Part shown: positions 1-6,599 of the stretch, piece after piece | Numbering within the stretch: position 1 is the stretch's first letter | How the letters are laid out: every line of letters begins with the position of its first letter | NCBI RefSeq assembly: GCF_015169395.1 | Contig: NZ_CP063458.1 | Span: 6,262,001-6,326,000, forward strand | Direction: 5' to 3' | DNA length: 64,000 bases | Source of the DNA: Humisphaera borealis | Lineage (GTDB): Bacteria > Planctomycetota > Phycisphaerae > Tepidisphaerales > Tepidisphaeraceae | Translations under genes and position numbers: made by a program | Notes under the pieces: generated by a model | Database searches by the model: none | The model's input: only the letters and a program-made list of their open reading frames with translations | What the model was told of the DNA's origin: nothing

Positions 1-426
1 CTGACACAGCTTCGCGAAATTGAGGAGTCGCTCGGCGGCGATGCCGATGGTCTACAGATAGCCTACGACAAGCAGAAGCTGGAACTGGGGAAATTGATCT
101 ACGACTTCACGTTCACTTGCATTGAACGCGACGGCTTGGCCAGATTACTTAACGCGAAGGAACCGCACGCCGACTCAGAAAACCGTCGAGTCGCCAGTAC
201 ACGCATCGCCACGCTGACGCGAGAAGCAGATGCAATGGGGAGCCGCATGGAGGAAATCTCACGGCATCTTGGAAATCAAAGCCGGAGCCCGTCCCGGGTC
301 GGAGTTCTCCGCGAAAAAGCGTCGCGCCTTCGCGTCCGTATAAAGGCGATTGATGATCGGCTTGCCGCAGTCGCGATGGGTCACAGTGCAGTTCGTTGGT
401 TGCGACATCCAGCAATTGAACCTTGA
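1..426 (+). CDS. C-terminal part of an unrecognised coiled-coil protein (5' end outside window)
   Basis: The frame is open from the first base to a TGA at 424-426, giving at least 141 residues, so the true start lies upstream of the window; an internal TTG at 94 is only a possible start. The visible part is charged and mostly helical, with heptad-like stretches rich in Leu, Arg and Glu in the second half (for example VLREKASRLRVRIKAIDDR). I see no catalytic motif. Its GC content is lower than that of most genes here, which hints at a mobile or recently acquired gene. A helical C-terminus of this kind occurs in large serine recombinases, but nothing visible proves that. The function is unknown. 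Confidence 0.45.
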   Translation: MTQLREIEESLGGDADGLQIAYDKQKLELGKLIYDFTFTCIERDGLARLLNAKEPHADSENRRVASTRIATLTREADAMGSRMEEISRHLGNQSRSPSRVGVLREKASRLRVRIKAIDDRLAAVAMGHSAVRWLRHPAIEP

Positions 427-473
427 AGCACGCAGTACGATCCCGAGTTCAGATCAATCAGGAGACCCAGCCA

Positions 474-539
474 TGTAGGGTCCGCCTTGGCGGACGTGTT
501 GGTGAACGGCGCCGCGCGTCCGCCAGGGCGGACCCTACA
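474..539. repeat. Paired inverted palindromes (REP-doublet type), GTAGGGTCCGCC family
   Basis: Two 22-bp arms, 474-495 and 518-539, are inverted copies of each other (21 of 22 bases). Each arm also folds on itself (GTCCGCC...GGCGGAC), and the outer ends read GTAGGGT...ACCCTAC. The element lies between the end of the partial gene at 426 and the end of the convergent permease at 606. A second member of the same family lies at 53827-53925. A transcript through it could form either two hairpins or one long cruciform. Confidence 0.8.
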
Positions 540-605
540 AGACTTCGCGATCGCGACGCCAGAATCCGGGTCTTCGGGGTACCTCAGACACCGGCGTCGG
601 TGGAT

Positions 606-1445
606 TCATGACCGCCGCACGCGTTTCCCCACGAACACCACCACAAACACCGCGAACAGGATTAGCACGATCGCCGGGCCCGTGGTGAGGAACTGCACCT
701 GACGGCTGATCAGCACGCCCGCGATCGCGGCGACCAGCGCGAGCGCCACCGAGCCGCCGACGGCGACACTGAGCCGTCGGCTGATCGCCAGGCTGGTCGC
801 CCCGGGGAGGACCAGTAACGCCGTCACCAGGATCGACCCGACGATACGGCTGCCAATGACGATCGTCGCCGTCACCAGCAGGATCATCAGGTAGTGGACG
901 AACCCGGCGCGCACGCCCGACGCCTCGGCGGTCTCCGGGTCGAAGCAGTACGCGAAGATCTCCTTGCCCATCAGCCAGACGGTTGCGATCACCGCCAGGC
1001 ATAGCAGCGTGGAGGTGATCGCGAACGTCATGTCGACGTCACGGAACTCGCCGAAGAAGAAGCTCTGCCAGCCGTGCGGCTGCGCCTTGCGATAGAACAT
1101 GTACGCCTCGCGGGCGATGAAACCCCACGCCACCGAGGCGACCATGAAGATGCCGATCGCGGTATCACTCTCGGCCATGCCGTGGCGGGTGACGGCGCCG
1201 ATCGCAAGCGCCGACAGCAGGGCGAAGACGATCACGCCGCAGTAGGGGAGCCACTGCATCTCCGGGCCGTCGAGGGCGGGGAAGATCAGGGCGAGCATCC
1301 AGGCCGTGCCGGCGCCGCCAAAACCGCTGTGGGCGATGCCTTCGCCGATAAACGCCCATCGCCGCGAAACGACGAACACCGACAGCGCCGCACAGGCGAC
1401 GGACAAAGCGGAGGCACAGATAAGGGCGGCGGCGAGGGAGGTCAT
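606..1445 (-). CDS. Metal (Zn/Mn type) ABC transporter permease, ZnuB/MntB family
   Basis: This 279-residue, very hydrophobic protein has about eight membrane segments and the layout of family-3 metal ABC permeases. The N-terminal pattern SRRWAFIGEGIAHSGFGGAG and the loop GSRIVGSILVTALLVLPGA are typical of ZnuB/MntB proteins, which form the inner-membrane channel for Zn2+, Mn2+ or Fe2+ import. It lies downstream of its ATPase gene (start at 2424) on the same strand, separated by a palindromic repeat. The right family is clear, but the metal cannot be told from sequence. No substrate-binding lipoprotein (ZnuA type) is encoded in the window. The ATG at 1445 has only a weak ribosome site (CTACAAGA), formed where the repeat ends. 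Confidence 0.9.
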   Translation of the reverse strand: MTSLAAALICASALSVACAALSVFVVSRRWAFIGEGIAHSGFGGAGTAWMLALIFPALDGPEMQWLPYCGVIVFALLSALAIGAVTRHGMAESDTAIGIFMVASVAWGFIAREAYMFYRKAQPHGWQSFFFGEFRDVDMTFAITSTLLCLAVIATVWLMGKEIFAYCFDPETAEASGVRAGFVHYLMILLVTATIVIGSRIVGSILVTALLVLPGATSLAISRRLSVAVGGSVALALVAAIAGVLISRQVQFLTTGPAIVLILFAVFVVVFVGKRVRRS

Positions 1446-1449
1446 TCTT

Positions 1450-1604
1450 GTAGGGTGGGGTTCACCCCACCAGAAGCCGTTCGAAAACGGGTTGTGTTGA
1501 TTTGCAAATGAGCAGGTCGTGCAGACAACAAGACTCGACGGCGGTCCGGGCGAATCAACACAACTCGCCTACGACGGTTTGCGGTGGGCTGAAGCCCACC
1601 CTAC
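1450..1604. repeat. Paired inverted palindromes, GTAGGGTGGG family
   Basis: Arms at 1450-1471 and 1583-1604 are inverted copies (20 of 22). The two differences compensate within each arm: one reads GGGGTTCACCCC and the other GGGCTTCAGCCC, so each hairpin is kept intact. The element fills the gap between the ABC ATPase gene, whose stop is at 1612, and the permease start at 1445. It may therefore act on mRNA stability or on relative expression inside this operon (inference). Confidence 0.75.
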
Positions 1605-1611
1605 GAAGAGA

Positions 1612-2424
1612 TCACGACGCCACGCGCGACCCGACGCCAATCGGCACCAGCGTTTCCGCCGCGCCGTGCGTGCAGACGTGGCCGCCTTTGATGCCCATCG
1701 CCTCGAGGTCGCAAGCGAACATGCGATAGACCAGTTCCGCCGGCAGGTGATCGGGGACGTCGTGGTAGTGCAGCGTTCCGCTCAGGCAAGCGATCCGGTC
1801 GGCGATCGCCGTCACGGCACGAAGGTCATGGCTGACAAAAACCAGCGTAAGGCCGAGCTCCACTTTGAGCTGCTGAATGAACTCGATAAACCGCTGCTGG
1901 CCGCCGCGATCGATACCCACCGTCGGCTCGTCCAGCAGCAGCAGTTTCGGTCGGGGGGCCAGGGCCCGGGCGATGTAGACCCGCTGAAGCTGCCCGCCGG
2001 ACAGCTCGCCGATCGGCCGATCGGCCAGGTCGCCAAGGCCGACGCGGGTCAGGAGGGATTCGACGAAGGCGAAATCGTCGGTGGTCGGCGAATGCAGCAA
2101 TCCGGCTCTGCCGGACAGCCCCATCCGCACCACCTGCCGCACACTGGCGGGAAAGTTCTTCGGCGTGTGCGGCCGCTGGGGAAGGTAGCCGATCAGATCT
2201 CCCCGCCGGACGGCTTTTCGTGGCGTCAGTCCGCCAATGCGAATCTCGCCGGCGTCGGGTTCGAGCAGGCCCAGCATGAGCTTCATGAGGGTCGATTTGC
2301 CGCCGCCGTTGGGCCCGATCAGGCCGAGGGTCGTGCCCTCCAGCACCGACAGGTCGATGTTCTCCAGGGCGACCGTGGAGCCGTAGGAAAAGGACAGATT
2401 GCGGATGGAAACGAGTTCACTCAT
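1612..2424 (-). CDS. Metal (Zn/Mn type) ABC transporter ATP-binding protein, ZnuC/MntA family
   Basis: The 270-residue ATPase shows Walker A GPNGGGKST, Q-loop YLPQRP, signature LSGGQLQR, Walker B LLLLDEPTVGID and the H-loop VSHD. The spacing and the Gly-rich Walker A are typical of ATPases that work with ZnuB/MntB permeases. I place the start at the ATG of MSELVSIRNL (2424). The frame stays open upstream to 2652, but that stretch is low-quality sequence overlapping a palindromic repeat. The C-terminus carries Cys and His (GGHVCTHG), which could bind metal (inference). The gene is divergent from rpoN and upstream of the permease at 606-1445. Confidence 0.9.
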   Translation of the reverse strand: MSELVSIRNLSFSYGSTVALENIDLSVLEGTTLGLIGPNGGGKSTLMKLMLGLLEPDAGEIRIGGLTPRKAVRRGDLIGYLPQRPHTPKNFPASVRQVVRMGLSGRAGLLHSPTTDDFAFVESLLTRVGLGDLADRPIGELSGGQLQRVYIARALAPRPKLLLLDEPTVGIDRGGQQRFIEFIQQLKVELGLTLVFVSHDLRAVTAIADRIACLSGTLHYHDVPDHLPAELVYRMFACDLEAMGIKGGHVCTHGAAETLVPIGVGSRVAS

Positions 2425-2811
2425 GGTCGGCGGTCGCTCTGGGGCGAACCGGTCATGATAGGGAGGCGGGGCGTCTTTGTGCAAGCGAGTTGCAGAAAAG
2501 CGGCGGGTAGGGAGGAACCGCAGATTTCGCAGATGACGCAGATTGGCGACAAAGCAATCTGCGTGATCTGCGGAATCTGCGGTTCGTTTTGCCGGGCGTC
2601 GAAAAGGGCAAGAAACGAGGTTGAACGGCCTAGGACTTCTTAACGGGATCAACGTTTTTGATCCCCCGAACCGGATTGCCGCTTCCCCTCACGGCTGGCC
2701 TTGCTAGAATAAGCATGCAAAAATCGTGCCCCGCTGCGGCCTGCTTATTGCTCCGCAGTCAAGAGAGAAATCGGGGCGTTCGGTAGTTTTTGTTCTTACC
2801 GCTGGATTTGC
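2425..2811. other. Divergent intergenic region between metal ABC operon and rpoN
   Basis: This 387-base gap holds a long imperfect hairpin (2517-2583) and a small perfect one, GGGATCAA/TTGATCCC with a five-base loop, at 2645-2665. A TAGAAT hexamer at 2705-2710 could be a -10 box for rpoN, but the matching -35 region is poor. I see no gene and no clear metal-regulator operator. Confidence 0.4.
2517..2583. repeat. Long imperfect inverted repeat made of CGCAGATT units
   Basis: Two 28-base arms (2517-2544 and 2556-2583) pair at 26 of 28 positions around an 11-base loop. Each arm is built from short CGCAGAT-like units. This is dispersed extragenic hairpin DNA of the kind seen in planctomycete genomes; no other copy occurs in this window. 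Confidence 0.75.
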
Positions 2812-4326
2812 ATGCAGTTAGGTCAGTCTTTATCCATGCGCCCGGAGATGCGTCAGCTGCTGACGCCCCGGATGATTCAGAGCATGGAGATCCTGCAGCT
2901 CCCCCTGGCGCTGCTTGAAGAACGCATCGAACAGGAGTTGCAGAGCAATCCTGTCCTGGAAATGAGCGAAGGGGAGACCGACTTCGCCGCGATTGCCGAG
3001 CAGTCCGACATCCCCCAGCGCGACGACCGGTCCGAAGGGGAACACGCCCTGGTCGTCCGTGACGACAACGGCCACGCCGCCGACTTCGAACGCCTCGAAC
3101 GCATCAGCGACTACTTCGAAAACGAAGAGTTCAACACCAACGGCTCCAACTTCCGCCAGCAGGGCTCGTTCGACGGCGAGCGCGACAAGAAGATGGACGC
3201 GATGGCGAACACCGCCGCCCGCGGTGTCACGCTGCAGGAACACCTGATGGGGCAGTGGGCGTTCGTAGAATGTTCGCCCGAAGTCCGCCAGGCCGGCGAA
3301 GCCCTGCTGAACTACATCGACCCCGAAGGCTACATCCGTACCCCCTTCGAGACCGTCCGCGCCGAGAGCAAATCCGCCCCGACCCTAGAATCCCTTACCG
3401 AAGCGCTCGGGCTCATTCAGACCTTGGAGCCCTCCGGCGTGGGTGCTCGCACCCTCACCGAATGCCTGCTCATCCAGCTCCGGGCCCTCGAAGACGACGA
3501 AGACCTCTCCGAAGGCCATGACTTCGAGCTCGAAAAGTCCCTGATCCGCGATCACTTCAACGACCTGAAGATGAACCGCTACCCGCAGATCAGCAAGCGG
3601 CTCGGCCGGAGCATCGACGACATCAAGTCCGCCGTCCGGCGGCTCGGCCGGCTTCACCCCCACCCCGGCAAGCAGATCGGCGGCGACGACGCCCCGGCGA
3701 TCATCCCCGACGCCGTCATCTACTGGGACGACGAAACCGGCCGATACGAAATCAAGATGGCCCGCGACCCTTCCGAGAACATGTCGATCTCGGCGATGTA
3801 CCGCAAGTGGCTCAAGGACCGCACGAAAGACAAGAAGACCCGCGAGTTCCTGGCCAACAACGTCCGCAACGCCCGCTGGCTGATCGAAAGCATCGAGCAG
3901 CGCAAGAGCACGATTCACCGCGTGATCCGCGCCGTGGTCGATGCCCAGCGCGAGTTCTTCGAAAAGGGCTTCGAGTTCCTCCGCCCGCTGCCGATGATCG
4001 GCGTCGCCGACCAGCTGGGCATCCACGTCGCCACCGTCAGCCGGGCCGTCAGCGAAAAATGGATCCAGACGCCTCGCGGCGTGTTCCCCCTTCGGCGGTT
4101 CTTCTCGCAGGGCACCCAAAGCGCCGACGGCGAAGACATGGCCTGGGGCGCGGTGCAGGAGAAGCTCAAGGCGATCATCTCCAACGAAGACCGGCAGAAC
4201 CCGCTCAACGACGACGAGATCGTCGAGAAGCTCAAATCCCAGGGCATCGATATCGCCCGCCGCACCGTCGCCAAGTATCGCAAGATTCTCAACATCCCGA
4301 CGTCGCGGCAGCGGCGGGAGTATTGA
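2812..4326 (+). CDS. rpoN: RNA polymerase sigma-54 factor RpoN
   Basis: The 504-residue protein has the full sigma-54 plan. The Gln/Leu-rich region I (residues 1-50) begins MQLGQSLSMRPEMRQLLTPRMIQSMEIL and contacts the AAA+ activator. An acidic region II follows, then the core-binding domain and the helix-turn-helix region. The C-terminus carries the RpoN box ARRTVAKYRK, which reads the -24 promoter element. Length is close to the family norm (about 480-500). Sigma-54 directs transcription that needs enhancer-binding activators; none is encoded here. The ATG at 2812 follows a weak ribosome site. The next genes on this strand, a rhodanese and a secreted protein, start 84 and 601 bases downstream. 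Confidence 0.97.
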   Translation: MQLGQSLSMRPEMRQLLTPRMIQSMEILQLPLALLEERIEQELQSNPVLEMSEGETDFAAIAEQSDIPQRDDRSEGEHALVVRDDNGHAADFERLERISDYFENEEFNTNGSNFRQQGSFDGERDKKMDAMANTAARGVTLQEHLMGQWAFVECSPEVRQAGEALLNYIDPEGYIRTPFETVRAESKSAPTLESLTEALGLIQTLEPSGVGARTLTECLLIQLRALEDDEDLSEGHDFELEKSLIRDHFNDLKMNRYPQISKRLGRSIDDIKSAVRRLGRLHPHPGKQIGGDDAPAIIPDAVIYWDDETGRYEIKMARDPSENMSISAMYRKWLKDRTKDKKTREFLANNVRNARWLIESIEQRKSTIHRVIRAVVDAQREFFEKGFEFLRPLPMIGVADQLGIHVATVSRAVSEKWIQTPRGVFPLRRFFSQGTQSADGEDMAWGAVQEKLKAIISNEDRQNPLNDDEIVEKLKSQGIDIARRTVAKYRKILNIPTSRQRREY

Positions 4327-4410
4327 GCGAGGCGGGCAGGCGACGGCAACCGACTGTTTGCCTGCCGACGACATGCCACCGAACGCAAGTCTTGCCGAAG
4401 AGGAACATCG

Positions 4411-4854
4411 ATGCGCTGCGCTACTCCCCTGTGTTTCGTACTCCTGACGCTGACCTGTTTCACCGCGCCGGCGTGGTCGGCGGACGAGAAGAAGCCCGAA
4501 CCGTCGGCGGTGACGAAGTCCTCGCCGGATCAATTCGACAAGGCCCGCCACGAGAAAGACGCCGTCGTGATTGACGTCAGGTCGCCGGAGGAGTTTGCGG
4601 CCGGTCGCGTGCCGGGGGCGGTGAACATTCCCGTCACCGGTGCCGGTTCTGAAGCGTTCGACAAGCGAGTCGCCGAGGTGGCCAAGGACAAGACGCCGCT
4701 GGTCTATTGCCGCAGCGGCAATCGAAGCGCCAAGGCCGTCGAGAAGCTCAAAGCGATGGGCTTTCGATCGATCATCGAGATGCCCGGCGGCTGGGTCGCC
4801 TGGTCGCAGGCGGGTAAGGACGTCGAGAAGGGTCCGGTTAAGCCGGCGAAGTAG
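4411..4854 (+). CDS. Exported rhodanese-domain protein
   Basis: This 147-residue protein has a Sec signal peptide (MRCATPLCFVLLTLTCFTAPAWSA) and then one rhodanese domain. The active-site loop is CRSGNRS, with the persulfide-forming Cys and a typical single-domain loop, preceded by IDVRSPEEFAAGRVPGAVNIP. It resembles PspE-type periplasmic sulfurtransferases, which move sulfane sulfur from thiosulfate to an acceptor. The natural substrate is unknown. AGAGGAA precedes the ATG by six bases. The gene may be read through from rpoN. Confidence 0.92.
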   Translation: MRCATPLCFVLLTLTCFTAPAWSADEKKPEPSAVTKSSPDQFDKARHEKDAVVIDVRSPEEFAAGRVPGAVNIPVTGAGSEAFDKRVAEVAKDKTPLVYCRSGNRSAKAVEKLKAMGFRSIIEMPGGWVAWSQAGKDVEKGPVKPAK

Positions 4855-4927
4855 TCGAATTCCCTTCGAAACCCGTTCCCGCCGCTTTGTCTTGGACGTC
4901 GTGCCCATCGCAGTGGAGAATGAAGCC

Positions 4928-6190
4928 ATGAGCCGATCAGCACGAGTCGCCGTATTGCTGCTTGCCGTCGCGCCGGCGTGGGGCGCGCTGGCGCTTGACC
5001 CGACGCTGCCGCAGCCGGGCCGGGCCAAGCCGTCGCCCGCTTCGGGCACCGGAACCGGCGCGTCCGCGGTTGCCGCGCCTGCCGTCGCGGACAAGACACC
5101 GGTCGAAGCCACGCCCGCCGACCGTAAACCCGTTCCTGACCCGGCGGCGCTCGCCGACGCGCAGAAGCTGGTAGACCAGGTCTACAAAGACGAACTGGCC
5201 GCCGCCAAAACGCCGGACCAGAAGAAACAGCTCGCGGCGAAGTTCCGGCAGCTGGCGGCCGAGTCGCAGCCCGCCGGCAGGTATGTGCTGCTGGCCCGCG
5301 CCCGCGAAGTCGCCGCCGACGCCGGCGACGCCGACACCTCCCTCGGCGCCGTCGCCGACCTGGAACGGTCGTTCGATCTCGACGGCGGCGCGATGGAACT
5401 CGACGCCGTCGTCCGGCTGCAACGCGTATTGCGATCGCCGGAATCGCTCAAGGCTGTTACACGCTATCTGCTCGGGTCGGCCAACCAGGCGGTCGTCGGC
5501 GACCGGTTCGAATCGGCACGCAAACTGATCGACCAGGCGGTCCTGCTGTCGGCGCGGGTGAATGACCCGGCGCTGGCGAAGCTCGTCGCCGCGCGGGCCA
5601 AGGAAATCCGCGAGATCGAAGCCGCGTTCGCGGCGGCCAAACCCGCGATCGAGGCCGCCGCTAAACAAGCCGCCGACCCCGCGCAAAGCCTGGCGGCGGG
5701 GCGGTACCGGGCGTTGTACAAGGGAGAATTCCCGGCAGGCCTGCCGCTGCTGGCGGCGGGAGCCGACGACCCGCTGAAAGACGTCGCCGTTAAAGAGCTG
5801 GCCGGCGTCAGCGGCGCCGAGCAGCAGGACGCGATCGCCGATGCCTGGTACGGCGTCGCCGAGAAACTCACCGGTGTCGCGAAGAACCACGCCCTTCTGC
5901 ACGCTGCCGGCTTCTACGCACAAGCCGCACCTTCGCTGGCGGGCCTGCAGCAGGCCAAGGCGGTCAAGCGGGCCAAGGAAGCCGAACCACTCGCGGCGAT
6001 GTACGTCGGCAGGCCGGCGTCGGCAGGTGGCACACCAGCCGGCACGCCCGCGGTCGCAGTCAAACCGCCAGACGTCACGTCGCAACCCGTCAAGCCCACG
6101 ACGCCGGGCACCACGGACAACCCCCGGCGGCGAACATCAATCTTCCCGGCAAGTTCGTCCGCATCTGGAAGACGCCGGAGGTCTGGATGA
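4928..6190 (+). CDS. Secreted planctomycete-type protein, 5' part of a frameshifted gene
   Basis: The start is the ATG of MSRSARVAVLLLAVAPAWGALA, a clear signal peptide, with GGAGAATGAAGCC in front. The mature part is Ala-rich and helical. It contains a stretch I recognise from many planctomycete secreted proteins (GRYRALYKGEFPAGLPLLAAGADDPLKDVAVKEL, then DAWYGVAEKLTGVAKNHALLHAAGFYAQA), whose function is unknown. After residue 398 the frame runs into an Arg/Ser-rich tail (RRRTSIFPASSSASGRRRR) that looks out of frame. The neighbouring frame reads PPAANINLPGKFVRIWKTPEVW and joins the next entry. One missing C in the CCCCC run at 6121-6125 explains this. It is either a real mutation or a sequencing error. 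Confidence 0.75.
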   Translation: MSRSARVAVLLLAVAPAWGALALDPTLPQPGRAKPSPASGTGTGASAVAAPAVADKTPVEATPADRKPVPDPAALADAQKLVDQVYKDELAAAKTPDQKKQLAAKFRQLAAESQPAGRYVLLARAREVAADAGDADTSLGAVADLERSFDLDGGAMELDAVVRLQRVLRSPESLKAVTRYLLGSANQAVVGDRFESARKLIDQAVLLSARVNDPALAKLVAARAKEIREIEAAFAAAKPAIEAAAKQAADPAQSLAAGRYRALYKGEFPAGLPLLAAGADDPLKDVAVKELAGVSGAEQQDAIADAWYGVAEKLTGVAKNHALLHAAGFYAQAAPSLAGLQQAKAVKRAKEAEPLAAMYVGRPASAGGTPAGTPAVAVKPPDVTSQPVKPTTPGTTDNPRRRTSIFPASSSASGRRRRSG

Positions 6191-6444
6191 ACAAGCCGGA
6201 GGAGGTCACGTTCAAGGCCGGCCGGGTGTCGATCGTCAACGCCGGCGGCATGGTGTGCGAGAACGAACCGCTGGTTCCGCAGAAGGACGGCTCCCTCGCG
6301 CTGTCATGGGACTACGGCCCGGAGAAGACCGGTTACGAAGTCTGGACGATCAAAGGCGGCGAACTGGTCATCAACCGCTGGAACAGCAAGGCGGAAATCG
6401 AAACCAGGCCAATGCCTCGTCGGGTGGGAACGATCGCCAAGTGA
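6187..6444 (+). CDS. 3' part of the frameshifted secreted protein
   Basis: This 85-residue frame begins with an ATG that overlaps the stop of the previous frame, but coding potential in this frame goes back to about 6121 without a stop. The sequence (GRVSIVNAGGMVCENEPLVPQ, then SWDYGPEKTGYEVWTIKGGELVINRWNSK) looks like a small beta-rich domain that closes the secreted protein starting at 4928. With one base restored the whole gene would span 4928-6444, about 505 residues. Independent translation is possible in principle, but I see no ribosome site of its own, so I regard it as the tail of one gene. Confidence 0.6.
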   Translation: MNKPEEVTFKAGRVSIVNAGGMVCENEPLVPQKDGSLALSWDYGPEKTGYEVWTIKGGELVINRWNSKAEIETRPMPRRVGTIAK

Positions 6445-6455
6445 GGACAAGGATT

Positions 6456-6546
6456 GAATGCAAAATGCAAAACAGGCAATGAAAAATGCAAAATGAGTAT
6501 CCGCATCATTTTGCGTTTTTCATTGCCTGTTTTGCATTTTGCATTC
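6456..6546. repeat. Near-perfect 41-bp hairpin between converging genes
   Basis: Arms 6456-6496 and 6506-6546 pair at 40 of 41 positions around a nine-base loop. The arms are AT-rich and contain TGCAAAATG-like units, unlike the GC-rich surroundings. The element lies between the stop of the secreted protein (6444) and the end of the converging dehydrogenase gene (6600). It may end transcription from both sides, or may be a mobile palindrome. Confidence 0.8.
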
Positions 6547-6599
6547 GTGTTCCGACGTTCAACCGCGCGACGCGCCGCCCGCAAGACCCTGGTGTGGTC

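Noticed and set aside
3385-5112. Long minus-strand frame opposite rpoN and the rhodanese gene
   Set aside because: It spans the opposite strand of two or three well-supported genes and has no recognisable domain.
6116-6190. Programmed frameshifting at the CCCCC run
   Set aside because: There is no classical slippery heptamer or downstream pseudoknot that I can see, and a single-base error or mutation explains the break more simply.
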